Assembly (NCBI GenBank): GCA_030141605.1
Contig: JAQGDQ010000512.1
Coordinates: 1-64,000, forward strand
Origin: Tubiluchus corallicola
Lineage: Eukaryota > Priapulida > Priapulimorpha > Priapulimorphida > Tubiluchidae
Reading direction: 5' to 3'
Length of the DNA stretch: 64,000 bases
Shown here: one piece after another, positions 1 through 10,850 of the stretch
Position numbering within the stretch: the stretch's first letter is position 1
Layout: each line of letters opens with the position of its first letter
Notes under the pieces: model-generated
Told to the model about the DNA's origin: nothing
Database searches by the model: none
What the model saw: the letters and a program-made list of their open reading frames with translations, nothing else
Made by a program: the position numbers and the translations under genes

Positions 1-494
1 TGTTGGCATCCTTCTGTCTCGGAAGACAATGGAACGTGCGCCAAGAGAGTCCGATCCTTGAACGTCTCCAGGGCACACGCTTGGGCAAGGTGTATCCCAA
101 GATCCTGAGTTGCCCAGACAACAGGAACCCCCTCTCTTCCTCCCTGGTGTAGTCCAAAGGAAAGCGGAGCGATACGTTTGGCACCAGGTTGGCTGCAGAA
201 GCTGCCGGAGTCAGTGAGCATGCTGCACTGGTCCGCCTTCGGGGCTCCACTCCTGATTTGGAAGGTTTACTCCTCTACACATGGCCGTTGGGTCACTTTA
301 CCTCCACCGCCCTCTAGCCGTTGGTTGCTTGTACAGCTCCTTCGCCTAGTGTCGAGATACAGTGTGGGCATCCCCCAAGCCTACAGCACCTGGTATTCCT
401 AGGCGGTCACCCATCCAAGTACTAACCAGGCTCTACGTTGCTTAAAATTCGGTGATCAGACAAAAACCGGTGTTTTCAACGTGATTTAGCCGTA
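1..494 (-). mobile_element. 5S rRNA-headed SINE, copy 1
   Basis: On the minus strand positions 494-379 read as a nearly complete 5S rRNA: the internal promoter region GTTAAGCAACGT-like, GGATGGGTGACCG and GGTGCTGTAGGC are recognisable on reversing. A unique tail runs from 378 to 1 and ends in a GGATGCCAACA-type 3' end. The same head plus tail recurs at 22946-23417, and the tail alone at 12913-13161, which makes this a retroposed SINE rather than a functional 5S gene. The element reaches the window edge, so its 3' target duplication is not visible. Confidence 0.8.
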
Positions 495-1092
495 GTTAAT
501 AACTGTTAATAACTATTATAAGTGTAAAGAAATTGTAAAAAATTTGACACCTGTTGCATTCATGTAGATGAAGTCCGGACATTTTATACCCAGCGTGTCC
601 CAGTTGTTCGTAACCATGGGAACCAGTTCTGGATTCAGCTTCATGAAGTAGATGAGAATGTCAGTTAATGATGGTCTGGGTGGATGCTGAAAGGTACACA
701 GTCGAATTACAATTTCATTAACTTTATTCTTTTGCAAAAATGTGCAAGAATTAAAGTAACGTTTTAGCAAAAGTGCAGTCTGTGGTTATTTAATTAAATT
801 GTTTAGTCTAGAATTTATTTATTTTTTTCTGGATTTACAAAACAGACTGCCTCTGATACAGGTATCTCCACGGTACAAGTGCTGAGTGCAAAGTGTTAAT
901 AAGAGAATAAAGGACATCACAACTAATAATTATCTCACTCGATTCGATAAAGCATTTGATTCAATTACAACCAGCAGATTTTGGTTAAACTTACATACAT
1001 TAACAGTATGAACACAATATTTTAATAGCAGCAGTAATAATAAAAATACATTTACAAAGTAAATTCTATTGTATTGTAACGCGCAAGGTTGA
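495..1092. other. No recognisable gene (probable intron)
   Basis: AT-rich sequence upstream of the first recognised exon of the plus-strand gene. I see no exon with good splice sites and no long coding frame; the open frame at 516-770 on the minus strand has no recognisable motif. Confidence 0.5.
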
Positions 1093-1108
1093 TTTAATAA
1101 TAATAGTA

Positions 1109-1177
<69 letters not shown>

Positions 1178-1260
1178 GTTATTATTATCATCATCATTAT
1201 CATCATCATCTTCATCATCATCGTCATCATCATTATTATTATTATTACTAATAATTAATA
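1093..1260. repeat. (ATT)n/(ATC)n microsatellite
   Basis: Uninterrupted TTA units pass into TCATCA-type units; simple-sequence repeat, non-coding. Confidence 0.95.
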
Positions 1261-1551
1261 AAGCAAGATGGAGGACCAGTTTTGAATTTTTCGAATACGT
1301 TTCTGTATAACACTACAGGATTATAGTTTTGTAAAAATTCACGTGTTACAATCTGGTGGTTGAGTAGGTCGTCTAATAATGCCGTTCTGGCTCTATCATA
1401 TTTTACTTCTTTAAGTATTTATGACTTACATGACTTAATCTCCATACATTACTTACGATAGGTTGTCTAAAATGACTCATTGTACCTTTCAAGTCGCATG
1501 TACAATGATAAGTGGTTCAGTAAAATTTAGTTTCTTTTAGTTAAAGGAAAA

Positions 1552-1692
1552 CATGATGATTTTCCATATCTTACTCCATTTTGAAGTACGGTTAAAAGTA
1601 TACATGATGATTTCCATATCTTACTCCATTTTGAAGTACGGTTAAAAGTATACATGATGATTCTCCATATCTTACTCCATTTTGAAGTACGA
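1552..1692. repeat. ~51-bp tandem repeat, 3 copies
   Basis: Three successive copies of a unit starting CATGATGATT and ending GAAGTACG lie directly before the 24-bp array. The last copy runs straight into the minisatellite. Confidence 0.9.
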
Positions 1693-2822
1693 AGTAATTT
1701 GTTCTCTATCAGGTAAAGTAATTTGTTCTCTATCAGGTACAGTAATTTGTTCTCTATCCGGTATAGTAATTTGTTCTCTGTCAGGTACAGTAATTTGTTC
1801 TCTATCAGGTACAGTTATTTGTTCTCTATCATGTACAGTAATTTGTTCTTTAACCGGTACAGTAATTTGTTCTCTATCTGGTACAGTAATTTGTTCTCTA
1901 CCAGGTACAATAATTTGTTCTCTATCAGGTACAATAATTTGTTCTCTATCAGGTACAGTAATTTGTTCTCTATCAGGTACAGTAATTTGTTCTCTATCAG
2001 GTACAGTAATTTGTTCTCTATCAGGTACAGTAATTTGTTCTCTATCAGGTACAGTAATTTGTTCTCTATCAGGTACAGTAATTTGTTCTCTATCAGGTAC
2101 AGTAATTTGTTCTCTGTCAGGTACAGTAATTTGTTCTCTATCAGGTACAGTAATTTGTTCTCTGTCAGGTACAGTAATTTGTTCTCTGTCAGGTACAGTA
2201 ATTTGTTCTCTGTCAGGTACAGTAATTTGTTCTCTATCAGGTACAGTAATTTGTTCTCTATCAGGTACAGTAATTTGTTCTCTATCAGGTACAGTATTTT
2301 GTTCTCCATCAGGTACAGTAATTTGTTCTCTATCAGGTACAGTATTTTGTTCTCCATCAGGTACAGTAATTTGTTCTCTATCAGGTACAGTAATTTGTTC
2401 TATATCAGGTACAGTAATTTGTTCTCTATCAGGTACAGTAATTTGTTCTCTATCAGGTACAGTAATTTGTTCTCTATCAGGTACAGTAATTTGTTCTCTA
2501 TCTGGTACAGTAATTTGTTCCCTATCAGGTACAGTAATTTGTTCTCTGTCAGGTACAGTAATTTGTTCTCTATCAGGTACAGTAATTTGTTCTCTATCAG
2601 GTACAGTAATTTGTTCTCTGTCAGGTACAGTAATTTGTTCTCTATCGGGTACAGTAATTTGTTCTCTATCGGGTACAGTAATTTGTTCTCTATCAGGTAC
2701 AGTAATTTGTTCTCTGTCGGGTACAGTAATTTGTTCTGCATCAGGTACAGTAATTTGTTCTCTGTCAGGTACAGTAATTTGTTCTCTATCAGGTACAGTA
2801 ATTTGTTCTCTATCAGGTACAG
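1693..2822. repeat. 24-bp minisatellite, ~47 copies
   Basis: The unit AGTAATTTGTTCTCTATC plus AGGTAC repeats with few substitutions. Because 24 is a multiple of three and the unit lacks stops in several frames, long open frames appear on both strands (CSLSGTVI, NLFSIRYS and NKLLYLIE repeats). They are repeat artefacts: there is no non-repeat domain or supporting splice structure. Confidence 0.95.
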
Positions 2823-2879
2823 AGTATTTTGCCCTGCGACAAGAGTTAGAACCCTCTGAAAACAGAATGAGACCGTTTC

Positions 2880-3126
2880 AGTTACTCGTGTTTGTTGTCA
2901 GATTTGTTTTGCTAGAGATGAACTTTGTGAACGTGGCATGGAAGCCCAGAATCCAGAACACTTGATATACCGATGTCCTCGAGTCAATGCAAATAGGCGA
3001 AATGTACTACTAAACGAACAGGGAAATGAGAATTTAAATCTTGTGTGTTGGACCAAAAATGAAAATTTAATATCGGCACTAACCTACTTTGTAAAGGACC
3101 CTTTTATTTTAAGATCCTGCTGTTAA
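2880..3126 (+). mobile_element. LINE 3' fragment, zinc-finger end of ORF2
   Basis: One frame reads CCQICFARDELCERG and then EHLIYRCPRVNANRRNVLL, the CxxC...H....C arrangement with following R residues found at the C-terminus of many non-LTR retrotransposon reverse transcriptases. Only about 80 residues are preserved and nothing upstream is recognisable because the 24-bp minisatellite abuts it. It is a 5'-truncated relic in an intron. The family (Jockey/I-like or other) cannot be settled by eye. Confidence 0.65.
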
Positions 3127-3471
3127 TTTTTAGTAAAATAGTAAATTAAATTTGTGTAGTTCTTGAGATTACTGATTGTAACTCTTGTGGATTTAAACAT
3201 TGAATTGGAATTTAATAATTTGATATATCAATTTATTTGCATTTTTGTGTTACTTCACAGGAAACTTGCTGCATTAATAACCTTGATTTTAGCACGCACT
3301 TCAATACTTCTTGTTTAATATCACTGTAAGAAATGTTATACGCACAAATTAGAAAAGCTAATTACAGAATCCGAAAATGTAATATTGTAGAATTCACTCT
3401 GTCTAGTGTCTATGTAAAATTGTATAATGTTAGTACAGATATTTTTGCCTGCAAAAAGAGGCTAATAAAGA

Positions 3472-3498
3472 CTTATCATCATCATCATCATCATCATG
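3472..3498. repeat. (ATC)n microsatellite
   Basis: Run of CAT/ATC units that ends 19 bases before the acceptor of the 3518 exon. Confidence 0.9.
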
Positions 3499-3517
3499 AT
3501 CATGTGTTTGTTTTCAG

Positions 3518-4117
3518 AACCGGAGGCTGACTATGACATTTACGAATCATGTGAGGTATCATCAAGAGCCAGCAGCAGCGGAGACACCATAACTCCCGAC
3601 AACGTCAACGTCCGACTCCGAAAAGCACCCCAGAGCAGCAACAACGTCGCCTCGCCGAGACCGCTGTCCATTCCGGCGGCAAAAATCACTCTGCCTACGT
3701 CCAAGGTGCCAGAAAGACCATCCTCCATGGTGCCCGAAAGACCTTCCTCCATGGTGTCGGAAAGACCATCCTCCATGGTGCCGGAAAGACCATCCTCCAT
3801 GGTGCCGGAAAGACCATCCTCCATGGTGCCCGAAAGACCATCCTCCGTGGTGCCCGAAAGACCATCCTCCATGGTTGTCACAAGCCTTCCCAACAGACCA
3901 GTCTCTGTTCAAGCAACAATCAAGGCTTCCCCAGTGCGGTCATCAGCGTTCAAGCCGACTGTGGTCAACAGCAGGAAAGTTGAAGTTGCCGACCGTCAGT
4001 GCGCCACAATACAACAAGCGCCACCTGTCAGCAAGCCCTCCCCTCCACCCTTACCACCCCCACTTACGAAGCCACACAACTTGCCACTCGAACCGATATA
4101 CATAAACAGCTGTGCAG
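3518..4117 (+). CDS. Adaptor-like protein, internal exon (Pro-rich, VPERPSSM repeats)
   Basis: Acceptor TTTTCAG at 3511-3517 and donor GCAG|GTATGT at 4118 bound a 600-bp exon that enters and leaves in phase 1 and shares frame with the three exons downstream. It encodes about 199 residues. It begins EPEADYDIYESCE (Tyr in an acidic setting), then a Ser-rich stretch, seven tandem VPERPSSM units, a basic linker, PPPLPPPL, and EPIYINS near the end. YxN is the consensus for Grb2-type SH2 docking and PPPLPPPL is an SH3/WW-type ligand, so a signalling scaffold is a reasonable inference. No catalytic domain is visible and I do not recognise the family. The 5' part of the gene lies upstream or is hidden in repeat-rich sequence. 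Confidence 0.8.
3706..3873 (+). repeat. Coding 24-bp repeat, 7 units of VPERPSSM
   Basis: Seven exact-length 24-bp units (168 bp) inside the exon encode VPERPSSM with variants VSERPSSM and VPERPSSV. Silent differences between units (GTGCCA, GTGCCC, GTGCCG) show they are not all newly copied. A PERPSS-rich repeat would be a disordered, phosphorylatable segment. Confidence 0.95.
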
Positions 4118-4241
4118 GTATGTTAAATGCAAAGAAAATTTAATTTTAAAGATCGACTTAAGAGAATTTCCATACAAAGTTATACTACTTAGAATTATGC
4201 TTACCTGCTTGCATTGCTCATGTAATCAGAAAAGCAGATTC

Positions 4242-4922
4242 TTAAAGGACAAGAAAAGAGGTACCTGAAGTAGGTTTCAGAAAAATTACCTTAAAAATTA
4301 TATTTATAGCAATTTTATGCGTGTATAAAACTGGTATTGAAAGGATTTTTAGTTTGTTTTCATTTTAAATCTCCCGCGATACTGTTCCGAAGTCGCCATT
4401 ACATGACGTCATGTACCAAACGTAAATCAAGGGAAGAAAAGACAATGTTAAATTATGTCTCAAAAGACTTTCCATGCAAATCTATATTACTTAGATTTTC
4501 GCTTACCTACTAGAAAGACTTATGTAACTAGAAAAGAAATTATTAATTATTTAAAATGTTTTCACCAATTGGTAAAATGTCGCTGACTCCCCTCCAGGGT
4601 GCACAACTCATTAACCAAAAACATATTTTTAATTTTATTGACAAGATACAGTAATTTTAAACTTTACTTAGTTAGTGACTTGAGCGCTACGAAAGGTATG
4701 ATTATTTTTTCAAACTTTACACAATGTAGTCTAAACTTGCCTCAAATGACGTGTCGTCAAAATGGCTGCGTCTAACGGTCAACGCAAAAGCTTAAATTTA
4801 GATGTTTTATACAGCGTGACTGCAGATTGAAGTCCTGCACGCAAAAAGGCAGTATGTAAGCAATATACATTTTTTAAGGTTTATGTTTATTAAGGGTTTT
4901 CTTGTGCTTTAATAACTTAAAA
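4242..4922 (+). mobile_element. TTAA-flanked MITE, family T2 (~680 bp), copy 1
   Basis: It begins TTAAAGGACAAGAAA and ends TTTCTTGTGCTTTAA, inverted repeats that differ at one position, flanked by or including TTAA. Similar elements, all on the same strand, lie at about 15997, 31889, 36193 and 45776. TTAA ends with short inverted repeats suggest mobilisation by a piggyBac-type transposase; no coding sequence is present. Confidence 0.75.
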
Positions 4923-5163
4923 TGATCGCATCACTTGATAACACATCACTGCATCGCCATCCCAGCGTGCACCACTGATTCACTAAAAACACATAATTAA
5001 TCTTATTATGAATATAAACTAATTTAAACTTTTCCTTAGTTAGCGAAGCGTGTACTATGAATGTACTGGTTATATTTTTCAAACGCAGTGTTATTTAAAC
5101 TTGTTTCAAACGACCTACCATTAAAATGGCTGCGCCTAACGGTCATCTTTTCTTGTCCTTTAA
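4923..5163 (+). mobile_element. Partial T2 MITE abutting next element
   Basis: It repeats the second half of the T2 element (GGCTGCGCCTAACGGTCAT is shared) and ends in the T2 terminus TTTCTTGTCCTTTAA. Its terminal TTAA is also the first TTAA of the family T1 element that follows, so the T1 element inserted at or into this end. Confidence 0.6.
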
Positions 5164-5626
5164 CCCTTTCAGTCCCAAATTATTTTTTAATAAGAAAAAA
5201 TTTTTGGCTTGGTACTTTTGTTCAGTATGTCCATCTTGTTTACACATAATAATTATTTTTTTCTACCTGTGCCCGTGTGCTAAATATAGCCTGTATCCCA
5301 CGGGATACATTGGGACTCAATGCTTGTTAAACATGATAAAAAGCAAATGCTGATAATTTTTAAAGTATTTAAGGCATTTAGTATGCATACTATGCTGATC
5401 TGTACAAAGTCATCTCTAAAGTACTGTACCTTGCGCAGTTTATTATGCCATGTAGATTTTCTAGTTTGCCATTTTATCACTATTTTTAGTCTATTGTTAT
5501 TGGCTTAAATCAAAATAACTATTAACAGATCAAATAACTCTCAGTTTTAAAATTTTATTAATTCTAAAGGCAGAAATATTTAATATTCTCGTATCCCATG
5601 GGATACAACAGATATCAAAGGGTTAA
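5160..5626 (+). mobile_element. TTAA-flanked MITE, family T1, copy 1
   Basis: TTAACCCTTTCAGTCCC at the left and ATCAAAGGGTTAA at the right; TTAA on both sides. Near each end sits a GTATCCC..GGGATAC inverted motif. Non-coding and about 467 bp. Other copies lie at 27885, 35311, 37032, 42578 and 45319, in both orientations. Confidence 0.8.
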
Positions 5627-5724
5627 AAGATGTAATTTAATCTTGATTATGACTTAGTAAGCAGCAGGCAGACTCGATAAATGCAGCAATAATTTGCAAG
5701 ACTTTCTTTTATTGGTCCTTCTAG

Positions 5725-5979
5725 GTGAACAGGACAGGTACTTTAACAAAGACGTTGCCAACACGGGCACAAAGACAGTCCGTCCGGCGAAAAAATCCCG
5801 GTCGCGTTTAAGCAAGTTTCAGACGATGCCGACTTCGACTCGCGCCGCAACAATTGAGAAACTGAGAGAGATGAGCATCCAAGAGAACCACCGGAAGTGT
5901 GTGGAGAACAACCGGAAGTGTGTTGATGCCATGGCGATGAGGGACAAGATGCCTCTGCCAGAGGAAATAAATAACAATG
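5725..5979 (+). CDS. Adaptor-like protein, internal exon (basic/helical)
   Basis: Acceptor CCTTCTAG at 5717-5724 restores frame from the previous exon's phase-1 donor (G|GT gives Gly). The exon encodes GEQDRYFNKD, a Lys/Arg-rich segment (PAKKSRSRLSKF) and a probable helix (TIEKLREMSIQENHRK) in which HRKCVEN/NRKCVDA is a short internal repeat. I place the donor at ATG|GTATCC (5980), giving 255 bp, phase 1 in and out. If that donor is skipped, the frame ends at a stop at 6009-6011 after ten more residues, an alternative short C-terminus. Function unknown. Confidence 0.75.
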
Positions 5980-5995
5980 GTATCCAAGTCAATAA

Positions 5996-6375
5996 GGCAT
6001 TTACAGTTTAAGCGATTGATGATGATCGTGAAAAGGTCAAAGGTTAAGTGTACCAGATAACGCAATTGTGCACACGTGACAACGTCTCGCACTCCATGCT
6101 ATTGTAATAGTAAACGTTTTAACATGTTTTAACAGCTAGCTAGAACCTTACCTAGTTTATTTTTCTTGTTCCCAAGTAAGATCCTGCACAGATTAATGCA
6201 TATTTAAGTAAAGTCCACTTAAAACAACCGAATTTACTGAACTAATGCGAGAGACGGCTTTGTTTTACCCACACGTCAGGTGACGGTTGTACTTAAGACG
6301 CGCTGTTGTGGTAAACTTAACCTTTGACCTACAACAACTGCGCATGCGTATAGCGAAACTGCGAAAAACTTATTT
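5996..6375 (-). mobile_element. MITE family M3 (TTTTCACAGTTT ends), inverted copy
   Basis: It shares GGTCAAAGGTTAAGTGTACCA, GCATGCG and CGGCTTTGTTTTACC segments with the copies at about 7645 and 14371, in the opposite orientation, and has GATTGATGATGATC at one end. Non-coding and diverged. Confidence 0.6.
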
Positions 6376-6654
6376 TTATGAGCACTCACACTATTATAAA
6401 AAGAAAACATAATATTGTTTATTAAAAGTTTATAAAATTTTTAAAAAGCGTGCCACAGCCTGCCGTCACCATCAATAATAGTATACCTATGTATCTTATT
6501 CTTTTATAGAACGTCTGTTTTAACATTAAAATTAATTAAAATTCGTTACATATCTGGCTTCCTTGTAAATACACTTTGTAAATATCTTTGTATTAACCAG
6601 CAAGAAATTATGTCTTAACACAAGACTTCGATTATTTAATGCTTACGTTACCAG

Positions 6655-6955
6655 CATATTTATGTACAACAGTGAAACTCGGGGTTTAACGATTACTCAA
6701 GAAAAGCAGCAGATTGACACATTTCATAGAAGTCTTCTTAGGAAAGTTTTTATGATAAGATGGCCATACATAATCAGAAACGAAGATTTTTACACCAAAA
6801 TAAAAGAAATTTATTGGAGTTCAAAAGTCAAGATCCGAAGATTAAGATGGCTACGACAACTTCTAAGATTACCAAATAAAGCACCAGTAAGAATTGCCTT
6901 AAAGGAAGCCTTAAAACCTTTAAAAAAAACACCTGCTAAACCTAAGACAACTTGA
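6655..6955 (+). mobile_element. LINE 3' fragment, ORF2 C-terminus
   Basis: The open frame reads YNSETRGLTITQEKQQIDTF, then HRSLLRKVF, IRWPYIIRNEDFY, KIRRLRWLRQLLRLP and PVRIALKEAL. This is the characteristic region after the reverse-transcriptase core of many non-LTR elements (YxSETW, FHRRxLRxIL, RWxGHxxRxP). Truncated at both ends and lying in an intron of the adaptor-like gene. The same protein region has been amplified as a 92-bp satellite at 29555 and 43517. Confidence 0.75.
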
Positions 6956-7151
6956 ATGGCTAGATTCCAGATTATCACATTTACTGTAAACATTTCGCGT
7001 TCCTTCATACTTTTGTGTTGTAGAATTCTCGCATAATAAACTAGTTTAATTTGACGAAGTGTTTTCTGGTTTTCTCTACGAGACTTCAGAGAGAAACAAA
7101 ACACAACAGCTTATGTTAATTTTTCACCGAAAAGCCGACTTTAAATAAAGG

Positions 7152-7380
<229 letters not shown>

Positions 7381-7440
7381 TCTCCAACTAGAGATTATAT
7401 GACTCCGCAATGTAAAATTTGTTTACAAATTCTTTTCCAG

Positions 7441-7620
7441 GTGCTAAATACACAAGCATAACACAAATAGCAGGGAAGAACTCTGCACCCAACAACAAGT
7501 TGATCATTGACCACCGTCCAGCCAACGAAAAAAACGACGAAGCACAGAAATTGACCGTGAACGAGATATTCTCTACTCTGGAAGCAAACAGACAGGGTAA
7601 AAACCCCGTGAAGCCAAAAG
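7441..7620 (+). CDS. Adaptor-like protein, internal exon
   Basis: Acceptor TCTTTTCCAG ends at 7440 and donor AAAG|GTAAGC starts at 7621. The 180-bp exon is phase 1 on both sides and encodes GAKYTSITQIAGKN, HRPANEKND, LTVNEIFSTLEANRQ and NPVKPKG. No domain is recognised; the segment is polar with one probable amphipathic helix. It belongs to the same transcript as the 5725 and 9644 exons because both junctions are phase 1 and rebuild Gly codons. Confidence 0.75.
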
Positions 7621-7644
7621 GTAAGCTGTACATGAATCATCCAT

Positions 7645-7995
7645 TCCACAATTTCATTGTGTGCACGCACAGTTGCTGTAGGTCAAAGGTTAAGTCCATA
7701 GCTATGCGTCTTAACCACAACCGTTACGTGGCATATGGTTAAAGCAAAGCCGTCTGGAGCTTCAGTTCAATAACTTCAGTTGTATTACGTGGCCTTTACT
7801 AGCAGGATCTTGATTGGAAACAACAAAAAATGAACTAGGCAAGGTTCTAGCTAGCTGCTAAAGCTGTTACTATGGCAACAGTATGAGCTGCGAGGCGTTG
7901 TCAAGTGTACACAAATGCGTTGTTTGGTACACTTAAGATGACAACCTATGACCTCTTCATGATCATCATCAATCGCTGAAACTGTGAAAAAGCTT
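7645..7995 (+). mobile_element. MITE family M3, copy 2
   Basis: It starts near a CACAATTTC end and finishes CTGAAACTGTGAAAAAG; it contains GGTCAAAGGTTAAGT near one end and its inverse-type GACCTCTTCATGATCATC near the other. It starts only about 25 bases after the exon donor. Confidence 0.6.
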
Positions 7996-9089
7996 AATGA
8001 ATTGACGTCAATTTTTACAGCGTCAGTAGTAACTGTTGCTAAGTAACACTTGTTACTCGGTCATTAAATTCTGCGTTGTCCACAAGACCCTCTGCTCAGA
8101 CAACCTAGCAGGCCTCCTACAGCAACAACTAGCCAGTCTCGCATAGCAAGTCCCAAGTTATATGAAAGAAATGTTGTAGGTTGGTGGACATAATCTGATT
8201 CCTCTCACCATTTGCAATTGGTTTGGCCTTGCTGATTTATTTACATTTATTACATTCTTATGACAATCTTATGTGAATCCAATTTTTCGTTTTTTTTATT
8301 TTTATTTTTCTGTCACTTTCATATTACATCTTCATATCCTTTCACTTTTCATGCTCCTTTCCTTCCCATTAACCACCTGTGGATGCGCCCAGTCCAGGCA
8401 AAGAAACGGCAAAAATCAGTATTGAACTGCGCGATAGACCTGCAATTTATTAAAATAACAGATCACAAAAAGTGCTTAAGAACGTGCTGAAGCTTATTAC
8501 TATTTAGATAAAATGAAAAGTTAGTTTTAAGAAGACTGAAGCACAAATTATTACTTTATGATTCTAGATATTTGAAGCAATTCTAACCAATTTAGACTAT
8601 TAACTAATTATTAAAGTAGATGGTGACTTACATTTACTGGTGACAACTTTGGCTTGAAAATACAACTAGTGACTGTTAAACTGCAACAAAATAGACAAAG
8701 CAATGCAAGTATCACCAAACGGCATGATCAGCATAGCGGCAACAGAAAATCTAACTACGTGTAAGAACAACTGTGATTGATAGGTGGCGTATACTACTAA
8801 AGCTTAGGTCACATGACTAAGGCTGGCTTCGCTTTAAACAGTTTCAGCAAATGCATGTTTGTAAAAATGCGAAAAGAAAACAAATGATTATAGAATGCTA
8901 GATTAAATTGCTTGACACCAACAACACCTTTTATTCTTGCAGCTATGCTTTTCTTTCTATTTGCTACTCAGGGGGCTTGACATTACTATCTGTTATATTT
9001 ATTGTGTTTGATGTTCAATAAACGTGTATTCTACTTGATTTATCAGTGTCTTAGCACTTACCTTTAGAAACTTCTTCATACATGGCAAA
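7996..9089. other. Intron of adaptor-like gene, no feature
   Basis: AT-rich sequence without a recognisable exon, repeat unit or RNA gene. The open frame at 8260-8490 shows no conserved motif. Confidence 0.5.
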
Positions 9090-9096
9090 TTGGATA

Positions 9097-9586
9097 AACT
9101 AAACTAAACTACACTACACTACACTACACTACACTACACTACACTACACTACACTACACTACACTACACTACACTTCACTACACTACACTACACTACACT
9201 ACACTACTCTACACTAAACTAAACTAAACTAAACTAAACTAAACTAAACTAAACTAAACTAAACTAAACTAAACTAAACTAAACTAAACTAAACTAAACT
9301 AAACTAAACAACTAAACTAAACTAAACTAAACTAAACTAAACTAAAGTAAACTAAACTAAACTAAACTACGCTACGCTAAGCTAAGCTAAGCTAAGCTAC
9401 ACTACGCTACGCTACGCTAAGCTAAGCTAAGCTAAGCTAAGCTAAGCTACACTACACTACACTACACTACACTACACTACACTACACTACACTACACTAC
9501 ACTACACTAAACTAAACTAAACTAAAACTAAACTAAACTAAACTAAACAACTAAACTAAAATAAACTAAACCAAACTAAACTAAAT
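9097..9586. repeat. Pentanucleotide satellite (ACTAA/ACTAC/GCTAA)n
   Basis: Blocks of ACTAA, ACTAC and GCTAA units alternate over about 490 bases. The CTAAA period equals the 3' tail of the LINE fragment at 47683-48367, so a LINE tail may have seeded it. Confidence 0.95.
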
Positions 9587-9643
9587 ATCAAGACCTGTCG
9601 TTCATTCCACGGTTGGATTAGGCAACTTTTCTACATCTTTCAG

Positions 9644-9768
9644 GTTTTGAGGGACATCATCGATTCTTCGAGGAGCTGAGTCAAATCACAAGAAAACTGA
9701 AGTTCCGCAGCGTCAGAGACAAGGACAAAAGCAGAAGCTACGGCAACATTACCGTCATCAACGTCTAG
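9644..9768 (+). CDS. Adaptor-like protein, last coding exon
   Basis: Acceptor ACATCTTTCAG ends at 9643. The phase-1 junction from the 7441 exon gives G-FEGHHRFFEELSQITRKL, then KFRSVRDKDKSRSYGNITVINV and a TAG stop at 9766-9768. The stretch HRFFEELSQITRKLKF looks helical and basic. That four consecutive candidate exons keep one frame and end in a stop followed by AATAAA supports a real 3' gene end. The C-terminus is not one I recognise. Confidence 0.75.
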
Positions 9769-9958
9769 CATAAACATACTGTCGATATTTACAAAAACGT
9801 TACTTTTGTTGCCATAGCAACACAATTTGTGAGGTCGTGGACATAGGATAGCATCAATACAGTCTTACATACGTAAGAAGATGGACAATTGTTATGACAA
9901 TATAATTTCAAATGATATTTTTATGGCAACTTCTTTGAGAATGACTACAGACAATATA

Positions 9959-9964
9959 AATAAA
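9959..9964 (+). terminator. Poly(A) signal of adaptor-like gene
   Basis: AATAAA lies 191 bases after the stop codon, inside an AT-rich 3' UTR. Confidence 0.5.
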
Positions 9965-10355
9965 AATAACAAATTGTGATGTTGTTTAGTGAAAGGAACC
10001 TGCAATGTGTGATCAGGGCTGTAATGGAGATGGGATGGAAAGTGAGAACGAATTATTTAACTTTTGTGCCAAGAAAATCGGTACAATATGTAACTAAGAA
10101 AACAGGACTAAAGACAGGCGGTAGAATTTTATTTTGACAACACTACAGCGTGACAATGAAAATGTCATGTTATATAGCGTGTATGAACTGTCTGACGACA
10201 TTACAATGTCTACCTTTCTCCATTATGAAGTATTCTTCAAAAGTAAAGAAGTTATACAGAGGTCTTTTTGTGTGAAATCCATCCACGTGGCAAATCTGCC
10301 TCCCTTTGAGTTATTAAATAGTTTGATTCGTGGAAAGCTTTAATAAGTGGACTAT
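9965..10355. other. Intergenic, no feature
   Basis: No splice-supported exon or repeat recognised; the short frame at 10134-10343 has no family signature. Confidence 0.4.
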
Positions 10356-10850
10356 CTTCCTGAAATCGCAGAGCATTAAAGTGGACTGTCTTCTAGTAAT
10401 CCCAGAGCATTAAAGTGGACTGTCTTCCAGTAATATCAGAGCATTAAAGTGGACTGTCTTCCGGTAATCCCAGAGCATTAAAGTGGACTGTCTTCCTGAA
10501 ATCGCAGAGCATTAAAGTGGACTGTCTTCCAGTAATATCAGAGCATTAAAGTGGACTGTCTTCCAGTAATATCAGAGCATTAAAGTGGACTGTCTTCCAG
10601 TAATATCAGAGCATTAAAGTGGACTGTCTTCCGGTAATCACAGAGTATTAAAGTGGACTGTCTTCCGGTAATCGCAGAGCATTAAAGTGGACTGTCTTCC
10701 GGTAATCGTAGAGCATTAAAGTGGACTGTCTTCCAGTAATCGCAGAGCATTAAAGTGGACTGTCTTCCGGTAATTGCAGAGCATTAAAGTGGACTGTCTT
10801 ACAGTAATATCAGAGTATTAAAGTGGACTGTGTTCCAGTAAGCTGACAGC
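10356..10850. repeat. ~35-bp minisatellite, about 14 copies
   Basis: Unit AGCATTAAAGTGGACTGTCT followed by TCCAGTAATNNCAG, with substitutions in the last third. Confidence 0.95.

Noticed and set aside
1682-2965. 427-residue open frame with CSLSGTVI repeats (and similar frames in other phases and strand)
   Set aside because: It is the 24-bp minisatellite read in frame; all phases are open because the unit has no stops, and no non-repeat domain is attached.
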